From positions 1-64,000 of the forward strand of contig JBBSLL010000003.1 in NCBI GenBank assembly GCA_038255255.1: DNA of 64,000 nt, given 5' to 3'. Below the pieces are notes generated by a model. That model was not told the origin of the DNA. It did not search any database and worked only from the letters and a program-made list of their open reading frames with translations. A program made the position numbers and the translations under genes. Source of the DNA: JBBQNY01 sp038255255. GTDB lineage: Bacteria > Pseudomonadota > Gammaproteobacteria > Xanthomonadales > Ahniellaceae. Shown one piece after another: positions 51,201 to 58,072 of this stretch (the first letter of the stretch is position 1; each line of letters opens with the position of its first letter).

Positions 51201-52287
51201 GCCGTCGCGCAGCCGCTCCGAGTTGATGCAGAAGGTCAATCTCGAAACGCCCATGCACGCGATCTACGAGTACCTGTTCATCGTCGATGCCGAGGAAGGC
51301 CTGATCGCCACCAACATCGATACGCTGCACGACTTCGAACCACGCAACAACAAGCTCACCCGCGCACTGACCTGGAATCCACGCGGCGTCCTCAACGGCG
51401 CGCGCCACCTCGCCATTGCGGGAACGCGCTTCTACGCCTCCACGCCGCGCGGCATCGTGGTGCTGGACATGGACAAGCCTCTCTCGCCGCGCGTAGTGAC
51501 GACCATTCCGCTCGACGATCCGCGCGCGGCGCAGGTGCAGTTCCGCTACTTGTTCGCCACCACGCGCACGGGCCTGGAGGTCGTCGACCTGACCAACATC
51601 GACGAGCCACGCGTCGTCAGCGGTGCTTCCCTCCTGCTGCGCCACGCCCAGAAGCTCCAGATCGCCCGTACCTACGCCTATGTGGCCAACGGGGCCGACG
51701 GCGTTGCGATCGTCGACATCACGAAGCCTGAAGCTCCGAAGCTCCGTCAGATGTTCAACGCAGGCGGCGCCATCAATGATGCACGCGATGTCACGGTGGC
51801 CACCACGAACGCGTCGCCGTTCCTCTACGTGGCGGATGGACGCAATGGTCTGCGGGTGGTGCAGCTCATGGCGCCCGATACGCAGTCGCGTTTTTACGGG
51901 TTCTCGCCGGAGCCGCGGCCAAACCTGATCGCGAGCTATGCCACGAAGCGGCCGGCGTTGGCGCTGTCGCGGCCGCTCGAGCGAGATCGAGCCGTCGACG
52001 AAACCGGTCACCAGATCGCCGTGCTCGGCCGCATTGGTTCGCGGCCGTTCAATGCCGAAGAGATGCGGCGCCTGTACCTCGACCGGGACGGCAAGCCCTG
52101 GTTCGTCGACGACGCCATCGAAGGCAAGCGCGGCATCGCGAGCAAGAAGGTGCCCTGGAAGCCCAACCGAACCTACGACCAGCAGGTCGACGCCAGCCAG
52201 CGCCTGCCTGCCCCGCATACCGAGGGACACGACGCGAACAACCAACACGGTGATGCTTCCCACACGTCCGGCGGGCTTCAGAAATGA
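48268..52287 (+). CDS. Decaheme c-type cytochrome with C-terminal LVIVD-type propeller
   Basis: A 1339-residue exported protein. The signal core VLSVLLLLTAGVTHA (residues 31-45) follows an unusually long N-region. Ten CxxCH motifs lie between residues 77 and 825: CVTCH, CTDCH, CGACH, CTACH, CMSCH, CVDCH, CQDCH, CYTCH, CGGCH and CSDCH. Residues about 910-1210 carry LVIVD-like repeats (YLYVAEGTRGTQVYDVAS, RTYAYVANGADGVAIVDITK, FLYVADGRNGLRVVQL), predicted to form a beta-propeller. The C-terminus is His/Asn-rich. ATG 48268 is preceded by CGGAG; later GTG codons around 48324-48333 are alternative starts. It is probably periplasmic or surface-exposed, working with the upstream barrel. Confidence 0.9.
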   Translation: MLPGSCGTPHPSSSPNRRVVGVGSARSTCRVLSVLLLLTAGVTHAAEDEAIERTYVTAAPAPAHQSRAEADTKSEGCVTCHTASDAASMHASPSVVLGCTDCHGGNAQVRGPGGEGANKRHAIGSINPLKAEYDSHVHVPKLPYSPAYFDAMEKAHVLPAFPDRWLYPASRNPEGSNADLLAESPEFVRFINPGDLRIAAESCGACHMEIVKANQTSLMATSAMLMGGASYNNGILPYKRYILGEYYTRDGKWGSIAGPEKPTSEMALGILEKLVPLPAWETIPPADIFRVFERGGRNIGSSFGETGLPNSLGLTQRLEEPGRVDIRQSNRGAGTGSRIAVPVLNIHKTRLNDPHLWFLGTNDNPGDFRSSGCTACHVTYANDRDPRHSAVWAKYGNRGESQQVDPTIPRGEPGHPIRHVFTRAIPSSQCMSCHMHQPNMFINTMLGYIMWDYESDAAAMWPAKEFTPNDSQTRAINHRNPEEAAIRGKWADPDFLQDVSLNNPLLKDTQFADYHGHGWNFRAVFKRDRQGHLLDDEGAKIDEQDPKKLEKAVHLSSIHVDVGMQCVDCHYAQDAHSNGHIVGEVAAGVEIQCQDCHGTPDARPTLKTSGPMAPKAGRNLTLIRNPDGKRRFEWRGDRLIQRSATTPGLEWEVSQLVDTSTPAASAYNVRADRAHTMSRNTTTLAYGTSVAKSDRAHDVDKMLCYTCHTSWTTSCGGCHLPIQANWKSKRNHYEGGEARNYATYNPQVARDDLFQLGVHGEVKGYKIAPVRSSSALVLSSTNINRERIYIQQPPIAASGHSSQAFAPHYPHTERRTETKQCSDCHLSRAGDNNAIMAQLLLQGTRFADFMGFNAWVGGDGEINAVVVTEWDEPQAVIGSYLQRYAYPDRFAKHKATGGLLKEAYAHRAGEANCIQLRGEYLYVAEGTRGTQVYDVASIANKGISQRVITSPFGPLGQSTRIKSRNATCAALATTQPVQPSRSRSELMQKVNLETPMHAIYEYLFIVDAEEGLIATNIDTLHDFEPRNNKLTRALTWNPRGVLNGARHLAIAGTRFYASTPRGIVVLDMDKPLSPRVVTTIPLDDPRAAQVQFRYLFATTRTGLEVVDLTNIDEPRVVSGASLLLRHAQKLQIARTYAYVANGADGVAIVDITKPEAPKLRQMFNAGGAINDARDVTVATTNASPFLYVADGRNGLRVVQLMAPDTQSRFYGFSPEPRPNLIASYATKRPALALSRPLERDRAVDETGHQIAVLGRIGSRPFNAEEMRRLYLDRDGKPWFVDDAIEGKRGIASKKVPWKPNRTYDQQVDASQRLPAPHTEGHDANNQHGDASHTSGGLQK
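48306..48336. repeat. REP-like palindrome inside the decaheme gene start
   Basis: CTCTCC (48306-48311) and GGAGAG (48317-48322) form a hairpin next to a G-rich tract reaching 48336. On the minus strand it reads CCCCACCCCCACC followed by the hairpin, a layout typical of extragenic palindromes in high-GC proteobacteria. It lies in codons 13-23 of the cytochrome, encoding the odd N-region before the signal peptide core. Confidence 0.5.
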
Positions 52288-52340
52288 GGAGTTCACCGTT
52301 GCAGCAGCGGCACTCTGAAGTTGGCGTGGTGACGGAAGGT

Positions 52341-52392
52341 GGTATCGCCTTGCCTCCGGGTGAAGCCTTTTATCCTGCGGCAAGGCGATACC
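52341..52392. repeat. Hairpin 1 with conserved 24-nt core
   Basis: Arms GGTATCGCCTTGC (52341-52353) and its exact complement (52380-52392) enclose a 26-nt loop. The inner 24 nt of that loop (52355-52378, containing GGGTGAAGCCTTTTATCC) are identical to the reverse complement of the loop of hairpin 2. The arms are unrelated to those of hairpin 2. It lies in the 285-bp gene-free gap between the decaheme cytochrome and the SRAP gene. Confidence 0.75.
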
Positions 52393-52436
52393 GCCTCCCG
52401 CCTCCGGGCACTGATCCGCTCGGGCGACCGAGCGTC

Positions 52437-52502
52437 GGGTAGCGGTAGGCCGCCACCGCAGGATAAAAGGCTTCACCCGGAGGTGGTGGCCTACCGCTAC
52501 CC
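52437..52502. repeat. Hairpin 2 with the same core inverted
   Basis: Arms of 21 bp (52437-52457 and 52482-52502) match with one mismatch and enclose a 24-nt loop (52458-52481, containing GGATAAAAGGCTTCACCC), the exact reverse complement of the hairpin 1 core. The stem is long enough to terminate transcription or form a cruciform. I see no T-run, so a repeat-element origin is more likely than a plain terminator. Confidence 0.75.
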
Positions 52503-52572
52503 GGCGCAACGCAGGACAGCTAAACCAGCGCTAATACGGTCCGACCAGCGGCCCAGTGGGTAGACTTCCCGC

Positions 52573-53295
52573 ATGTGCGGCCGTACGACTTTCCTCGCTT
52601 CCTGGGCCGATATCCTGGCCTTCTCGCGACCCCTGAGCGTGCTCGCGGACACGACGTCCGACCCGATCCACACCTACAACTTCGCACCCACGCAGGTTTC
52701 GCCAGTGCTCGTCGCCGAGCAGGAGGAGGATGCGGACGCACGAATCGTCCCGATGCGCTGGGGCTTGATTCCGAGCTGGGCGAAGGACGCGAAGATCGGC
52801 GCGCAGACGATCAACGCCCGCGTGGAAACGGTGGCGTCCAAGCCCTCCTTCAGGACAGCCTGGAAACGCCGGCGCTGCCTCGTGCCCGCATCGGGCTATT
52901 ACGAGTGGCCCGTACTGGGCGGGATCAAGCAGCCCTACTTCATCCATCCGCTCGATTCACCCCTGTTTTTTTTCGCGGGCCTCTGGGAACAATGGCGCGC
53001 GCCCGAAGGCAACACGGTGCTGTCCTACTCGATCATCACGCGGGCCGCGCAGGGCGAAATCACGCGACTGCACGACCGCATGCCACTTGCACTCGAGCCG
53101 CATGTCTACGGCGAGTGGCTGTTCGGCGATGCGGCCCACGCGCAGGCCATTGCCGACAATGCCCTTCCGGTGTCCGTGGCATTCCACCCGGTGTCGCGCG
53201 CAGTCGGAAATCCGCGCAATGACACACCCGAACTCATCCAGCCCGTTGCGATCGACGGACTTGCTCCGGAAGCAGTCGACTCCGACCCGAAGTGA
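52573..53295 (+). CDS. SOS response-associated peptidase (YedK/HMCES, SRAP family)
   Basis: A 240-residue protein that covalently captures abasic sites in single-stranded DNA. The catalytic Cys2 (MCGRTTF) is exposed after Met removal. The other conserved residues are present in NFAPTQ, MRWGLIPSW, TINARVET, GYYEW and LHDRMP (His). It is transcribed alone after the hairpin pair and 104 bp before xseA. It is one of several DNA-repair genes in the window, together with photolyase, xseA and the ligase pair. Confidence 0.95.
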   Translation: MCGRTTFLASWADILAFSRPLSVLADTTSDPIHTYNFAPTQVSPVLVAEQEEDADARIVPMRWGLIPSWAKDAKIGAQTINARVETVASKPSFRTAWKRRRCLVPASGYYEWPVLGGIKQPYFIHPLDSPLFFFAGLWEQWRAPEGNTVLSYSIITRAAQGEITRLHDRMPLALEPHVYGEWLFGDAAHAQAIADNALPVSVAFHPVSRAVGNPRNDTPELIQPVAIDGLAPEAVDSDPK

Positions 53296-53399
53296 GCCGC
53301 CACGACCCGGGCCTGGGCCCGGATCGCCTCGAAAAGCCGCGACCCGCCCTGCTCCGGCACCCTGCGTGGCAACGCCTCCGCAGTCATTAGAATCGAAAG

Positions 53400-54773
53400 A
53401 TGCCGATGGAACCCTCACCGCCCTCGATCCAGCGCGACGTCTTCTCTCCATCGCGCCTCAACGCTGTCGCGCGCGGGGTGCTCGAGGATGTTCTGACGCT
53501 CGTATGGGTGGAGGGTGAGATTTCCAACTTCCTCGCGCACCGATCCGGCCACTGGTACTTCACACTCAAGGATTCCAATGCGCAGGTTCGCTGCGCGTTG
53601 TTCAAGTCGCGCTCCGGAGGCACACGGGCGCTGCCGCGCGACGGCATGCAGGTGCTGGTGCGTGGACGCGTGACGCTTTATGAGGCCCGCGGCGATTACC
53701 AGCTCGTGGTGGATCACCTCGAGGAGTCCGGTGAGGGAGCGCTGCGACGCGCATTCGACGTGCTCAAGGCCAGGCTCGCGAGCGAGGGACTGTTCGATGA
53801 TTCGCGCAAACGGGCTCTGCCGCATTTGCCGCGGCGTATCGCGATCCTCAGTTCCCCGACGGGTGCTGCGATCCGTGATGTGCTCTCGGTACTGCGGCGC
53901 CGAATGCCGATGGTCGAGGTGGAACTCATTCCGGTCGCCGTGCAGGGCGAAGGCGCCGCCGCCGTCATTGCCAGTCGCTTGCGCGCACTTTCGCTTGCGG
54001 GCCGACACGACGTCATCCTGCTGACCCGCGGCGGAGGCTCGCTGGAAGACCTCTGGGCTTTCAACGATGAGTCGCTGGCGCGCGCCATCGTCGCCAGCGC
54101 GATTCCAGTGGTCAGTGCCATAGGCCACGAGGTCGATTTCAGCATCAGCGACTTCGTCGCGGACCTGCGCGCCGCGACGCCTTCCGCTGCGGCGGAACTG
54201 CTGGTGCCCGATGCGCGGGACTTGTTGAGAGGCCTGTCGCACTCGCGCCAGCGCCTGCTTGCCGCCAATGCCCGGCGACTGCGCGATCTGGCGCAGCGCT
54301 CCGACCGGCTCTGGCTGCGCCTGCAGGCTCAACGCGCGGACCAGCGACTGCGACTCGCCCGCCAGAGGCTCGCCCAGCTCCGTCCGCGCCTCTGGCGAGC
54401 GTGGACAGGCAAGCGCCAGACCCAGCTCGCCGGACTGGCCCTGCTGTTGCGACAATGGCACTCGCATCATCCGCGCGCGAAGCTGCAGCGCCTGCATGAC
54501 GCACAGGCCCGACTCTTCAGGACCTTGACGCTGGCCATGGAGCAGGCGACTCGCAACCGTCGCTCGGAACTCGCAACACTGGCACGAACCCTCCACGCCG
54601 CCAGCCCGCTGGCAACGCTGGCGCGTGGCTATTCGATCCTGTCGACCGTCGAGGGACAGCTGGTGCGGGCCGCGAGCCAGGTCAGTATCGGTGAGCATCT
54701 CAACGCACGCCTGGCCCGGGGTTCTTTGTCGCTCAGGGTCGAGACGAAATCCGACATCGCACAAAGCGATTGA
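53400..54773 (+). CDS. xseA: Exodeoxyribonuclease VII large subunit
   Basis: Catalytic subunit of the bidirectional single-strand exonuclease ExoVII. It has 457 residues. The N-terminal OB-fold (residues 14-110) has the conserved VWVEGEISNFLAHRSGHWYF. The central catalytic domain has SSPTGAAIRDVL, LTRGGGSLEDLWAFNDE and SAIGHEVDFSISDFVAD. A long Arg/Leu-rich coiled-coil region (about 280-400) and a TLARGYSIL C-terminal motif follow. An internal ATG at 53406 is an alternative start. The small subunit gene xseB is not adjacent. Confidence 0.95.
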   Translation: MPMEPSPPSIQRDVFSPSRLNAVARGVLEDVLTLVWVEGEISNFLAHRSGHWYFTLKDSNAQVRCALFKSRSGGTRALPRDGMQVLVRGRVTLYEARGDYQLVVDHLEESGEGALRRAFDVLKARLASEGLFDDSRKRALPHLPRRIAILSSPTGAAIRDVLSVLRRRMPMVEVELIPVAVQGEGAAAVIASRLRALSLAGRHDVILLTRGGGSLEDLWAFNDESLARAIVASAIPVVSAIGHEVDFSISDFVADLRAATPSAAAELLVPDARDLLRGLSHSRQRLLAANARRLRDLAQRSDRLWLRLQAQRADQRLRLARQRLAQLRPRLWRAWTGKRQTQLAGLALLLRQWHSHHPRAKLQRLHDAQARLFRTLTLAMEQATRNRRSELATLARTLHAASPLATLARGYSILSTVEGQLVRAASQVSIGEHLNARLARGSLSLRVETKSDIAQSD

Positions 54774-54877
54774 TGCGCTAGGCCACAGACGGGACAATCG
54801 ACGACGCAACGGGTGCCATCTGGCGATCCGGAACCATGCGGCCAGCGCTCGCCTGCGCCGCGTCAACAGGGGAATCC

Positions 54878-56518
54878 ATGAAAGCTTCCGATCTGTTCGT
54901 GCGCGCGCTCGAGGCCGAGAACGTGGAATATGTTTTCGGGATTCCCGGCGAGGAAAACCTCGACCTGCTCGAATCCCTGAGGACTTCCAACATCAAGTTG
55001 ATCCTGACGCGCCACGAGCAGGGCGCGGGATTCATGGCGGCCACTTACGGTCGCCTGACCGGCAAAGCCGGCGTGTGCCTCGCCACGCTGGGACCGGGTG
55101 CCACCAACTTCGTCACCGCGGCGGCGTACGCGCAACTCGGCGCCATGCCCATGCTGATGATCACCGGGCAGAAGCCGGTCAAGGCGAGCAAACAGGGCCA
55201 CTTCCAGATCGTCGACATCGTCGACATGATGAAGCCGCTCACCAAGTACACCCGCCAGATCGTGGCGTCGGACAACATCCCGGCGCGCGTGCGCGAGGCC
55301 TTCCGGCGCGCCGAGGAAGAACGCCCGGGGGCTGCCCACCTCGAGCTTCCCGAAGACATCGCCGACGAACATACGGATGCGCAGCTGATCCCCAAGAGCT
55401 ACTCGCGCCGGCCGGTGGCCGACGACAAGTCGATCACGCACGCGGTCGACGCCATCGCAAACGCCAAGCGGCCGCTGCTGATGGTTGGCGCCGCGGCGAA
55501 CCGCAAGACCACATCGAAGATGCTGCGCGAGTTCGTCGACAAGCTCGGCATCCCGTTCTTCACCACGCAGATGGGCAAGGGCGTCGTTGACGAGACCCAT
55601 CCGCTGTGGCTGGGCAACGCGACACTGTCGGCGGGTGATTTCGTGCATCGGGCCATCGAGAAGGCCGACCTCATCATCAACGTCGGCCACGACGTGATCG
55701 AGAAACCGCCGTTCTTCATGCAGAAGGGAGCGCGCACGGTGCTGCACGTGAACTACTTCTCGGCCGAAGTGGACACCGTGTACTTCCCCCAGGTGGAAGT
55801 CATAGGCGACATCGCCAACTCGGTGTGGAAGATCAAGCAGCGCCTCGAAAAACAATCTCACTGGGACTTCAGCTATTTCGACAAGGTGCGTGAGCACCTC
55901 AACCGGCATCTCGCCGAGGGCGCGGACGACGACCGGTTCCCGATCTACCCGCAGCGCCTCGTCGCCGACATCCGCAAAGTGTTGGGTCCGCAGGACATCC
56001 TGTGCCTCGACAACGGCATGTACAAGATCTGGTTCGCGCGGTACTACCGTTGCAGCGAACCCAATACCCTGCTTCTCGACAACGCGCTCGCCACGATGGG
56101 CGCCGGGCTTCCTTCGGGCATGGCGGCAAAAATGGTGCATCCGGACCGCAAGGTCGTCGCGCTCGCCGGCGATGGCGGCTTCATGATGAATTCCCAGGAA
56201 ATCGAGACGGCCGTGCGGCTCAACCTCAACATGACCATGCTCGTGCTGGTGGACAACGCCTACGGCATGATCAAGTGGAAGCAGGCCAATATGAACTTCC
56301 CGAACTTCGGCATGGACATGGGCAACCCTGATTTCGTGAAGTACGCCGAGAGTTACGGCGCGCGAGGCTATCGCCCCTCCACCGCGGCGGAGTTCATCCC
56401 CCTGCTGCAGAAGACGCTCGCACAGCCCGGGTTCGACCTCATCGAAGTGCCTATCGACTATTCCGACAACGACCGCATCCTCAACAACGAAATTAAGGAG
56501 TTGAGCGCTGCGGTGTAG
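54878..56518 (+). CDS. Acetolactate synthase large subunit-like TPP enzyme
   Basis: A 546-residue thiamine-diphosphate enzyme that probably condenses pyruvate to acetolactate or acts on a related 2-oxo acid. The catalytic Glu is in RHEQGAGFMAATYGR. The TPP/Mg motif is GDGGFMMNSQEIET through DNAYGM. No regulatory small subunit is adjacent, which favours a catabolic (AlsS-like) or other TPP-dependent role over branched-chain biosynthesis. The start ATG 54878 follows AGGGGA. It is paired with an aldehyde dehydrogenase 93 bp downstream, so acetolactate formation may not be its true reaction. Confidence 0.85.
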   Translation: MKASDLFVRALEAENVEYVFGIPGEENLDLLESLRTSNIKLILTRHEQGAGFMAATYGRLTGKAGVCLATLGPGATNFVTAAAYAQLGAMPMLMITGQKPVKASKQGHFQIVDIVDMMKPLTKYTRQIVASDNIPARVREAFRRAEEERPGAAHLELPEDIADEHTDAQLIPKSYSRRPVADDKSITHAVDAIANAKRPLLMVGAAANRKTTSKMLREFVDKLGIPFFTTQMGKGVVDETHPLWLGNATLSAGDFVHRAIEKADLIINVGHDVIEKPPFFMQKGARTVLHVNYFSAEVDTVYFPQVEVIGDIANSVWKIKQRLEKQSHWDFSYFDKVREHLNRHLAEGADDDRFPIYPQRLVADIRKVLGPQDILCLDNGMYKIWFARYYRCSEPNTLLLDNALATMGAGLPSGMAAKMVHPDRKVVALAGDGGFMMNSQEIETAVRLNLNMTMLVLVDNAYGMIKWKQANMNFPNFGMDMGNPDFVKYAESYGARGYRPSTAAEFIPLLQKTLAQPGFDLIEVPIDYSDNDRILNNEIKELSAAV

Positions 56519-56519
56519 G

Positions 56520-56588
56520 TCAGGTCGGTCCTCCCGACCTGACGCACACGCGGAACTGCTTGCCAATTCAAGGTCGGCCCTTCCGACC
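56520..56588. repeat. Two short GGTCGG/CCGACC hairpins between synthase and dehydrogenase genes
   Basis: The first hairpin has arms TCAGGTCGG (56520-56528) and CCGACCTGA (56534-56542) with a 5-nt loop. The second has GGTCGG (56572-56577) and CCGACC (56583-56588), also with a 5-nt loop. They may be a small dispersed repeat or a processing/attenuation element within the two-gene operon. Confidence 0.6.
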
Positions 56589-56611
56589 AGGCCCACACAT
56601 CGGAACTTTCC

Positions 56612-58045
56612 ATGCTGAAAGAAAAATATCCGTATTACCTCGCGTCGGAGGCGGTCTACGCCAACACCGATCTCGAGGTCACCGACAAGTATTCCGGTGA
56701 GGTGGCGACGCGGGTGGCGATGGCCGATGCGAAGGCAATCGACGCGGGCATCGCTGCCGCCGTTGCGGCGCAGGAGCAGATGGCAGCGTTTCCGCCCTTC
56801 CGCAGGCAGGCCGTGCTCAATCATTGCGTGGATCGGTTCACCGAACGCGCCGAGGAGCTCGCCGTGGCCCTGTGCATCGAGGCCGGCAAGCCCATCAAGG
56901 ATTCGCGCGGCGAAGTTTCGCGGCTCATCGACACATTTCGCGTCGGAGCCGAGGAAGCCGTCCGCATCGGCGGGGAGGTGATCAACCTCGAGATCTCCGC
57001 GCGTGCGGAGGGCTATCGCGGCATGTGGAAACGCGTGCCGATCGGTCCCTGCTCGCTGATATCGCCTTTCAACTTTCCGCTCAACCTCGCAGCACACAAG
57101 ATCGCGCCCGCGATTGCGGCCGGATGCACATGGGTGATGAAGCCGGCTTCGCGCACGCCGATTGGCGCGCTCATGATGGGTGAGGCCCTGGCGGAGACGG
57201 ACCTGCCGAAGGGGGCATTCTCGATCCTGCCCGCGCATCGCGACGGCGCCGATCTTTTCACCCAGGATGATCGGCTCAAGCTGCTGTCATTCACAGGATC
57301 ACCAGGCGTCGGCTGGGAACTCAAGGCCAAGGCCGGCCGGAAGAAGGTTGTCCTCGAGCTCGGCGGCAATGCGGCTTGTCTCGTGGACGCGGACCAGCGG
57401 GACCGGCTCGATCACGTCGTGGAGCGAGTCGTGTTTGGCGCGTTCTACCAGTCCGGGCAGAGCTGCATCAGCGTACAGCGCGTCCTGGTGCACGATGATC
57501 TCTACGAGGAATTCAAGCGCCGCTTCGTCCAGGCGGTTCAGGCGCTGCGGATGGGAGATCCGCGCAAGGAGGACACCTTCATCGGCCCCATGATTTCCGA
57601 AGGCGAGGCCAAGCGGCTCGCGGGCTGGATCGAGAGCGCCGTGGCCGCGGGTGCCAGCCTTCTTTGCGGGGGCAAGCGCGATGGCGCGATGCTCGAAGCG
57701 AGCGTTCTCGAGAACGTGCCCGCGAACGTGGAGCTTTCCTGCGAGGAAGCCTTTGGACCGGCGGTTACCCTGATGCGCTATCGCGATTTCGAGGAAGCGC
57801 TGCACACCATCAACGACAGCAAATTCGGCCTGCAGGCCGGCATCTTCACCGACGACATCCACAAGTCGATGCGTGCATGGGACATCCTCGAGGTCGGTGG
57901 CGTGGTAATCGGCGACGTGCCGAGCTGGCGGGTCGACAACATGCCTTACGGCGGCGTCAAGGATTCAGGCCTTGGCCGGGAAGGCGTTCGCTACGCGATT
58001 GAAGACATGACCGAGATCCGGCTGCTGGTCATCCGCGACCGCTGA
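56612..58045 (+). CDS. NAD(P)-dependent aldehyde dehydrogenase
   Basis: A 477-residue ALDH-superfamily enzyme that oxidises an aldehyde to a carboxylate. The nucleotide-binding SFTGSPGVGWELK, the catalytic general base Glu in LELGGNAACLV and the nucleophile Cys in YQSGQSCISVQRV are all present. C-terminal EEAFGPAVTLMRY and MPYGGVKDSGLGREG complete the fold. It resembles glyceraldehyde-phosphate or lactaldehyde-type dehydrogenases. The adjacent acetolactate synthase-like enzyme suggests a shared but unidentified 2-oxo acid or aldehyde pathway. Confidence 0.93.
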   Translation: MLKEKYPYYLASEAVYANTDLEVTDKYSGEVATRVAMADAKAIDAGIAAAVAAQEQMAAFPPFRRQAVLNHCVDRFTERAEELAVALCIEAGKPIKDSRGEVSRLIDTFRVGAEEAVRIGGEVINLEISARAEGYRGMWKRVPIGPCSLISPFNFPLNLAAHKIAPAIAAGCTWVMKPASRTPIGALMMGEALAETDLPKGAFSILPAHRDGADLFTQDDRLKLLSFTGSPGVGWELKAKAGRKKVVLELGGNAACLVDADQRDRLDHVVERVVFGAFYQSGQSCISVQRVLVHDDLYEEFKRRFVQAVQALRMGDPRKEDTFIGPMISEGEAKRLAGWIESAVAAGASLLCGGKRDGAMLEASVLENVPANVELSCEEAFGPAVTLMRYRDFEEALHTINDSKFGLQAGIFTDDIHKSMRAWDILEVGGVVIGDVPSWRVDNMPYGGVKDSGLGREGVRYAIEDMTEIRLLVIRDR

Positions 58046-58072
58046 CGCTTCGGACAACGTGACGCCCGGGTC

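Noticed and set aside
52341..52502. Integron attC site or insertion-sequence ends
   Set aside because: No integrase, transposase or gene cassette is adjacent. The arms differ between the two hairpins, so simple terminal inverted repeats do not fit.
48763..52509. A 1248-codon open frame on the minus strand opposite the decaheme cytochrome
   Set aside because: Its translation is Arg/Val/His-rich without domains. It mirrors the strongly supported CxxCH- and LVIVD-containing plus-strand gene, and long antisense frames are expected at this GC content.
54863..57238. A 791-codon minus-strand frame across the acetolactate synthase and aldehyde dehydrogenase genes
   Set aside because: It covers two well-recognised genes plus their intergenic hairpins and shows no recognisable motif, so it is an antisense shadow.
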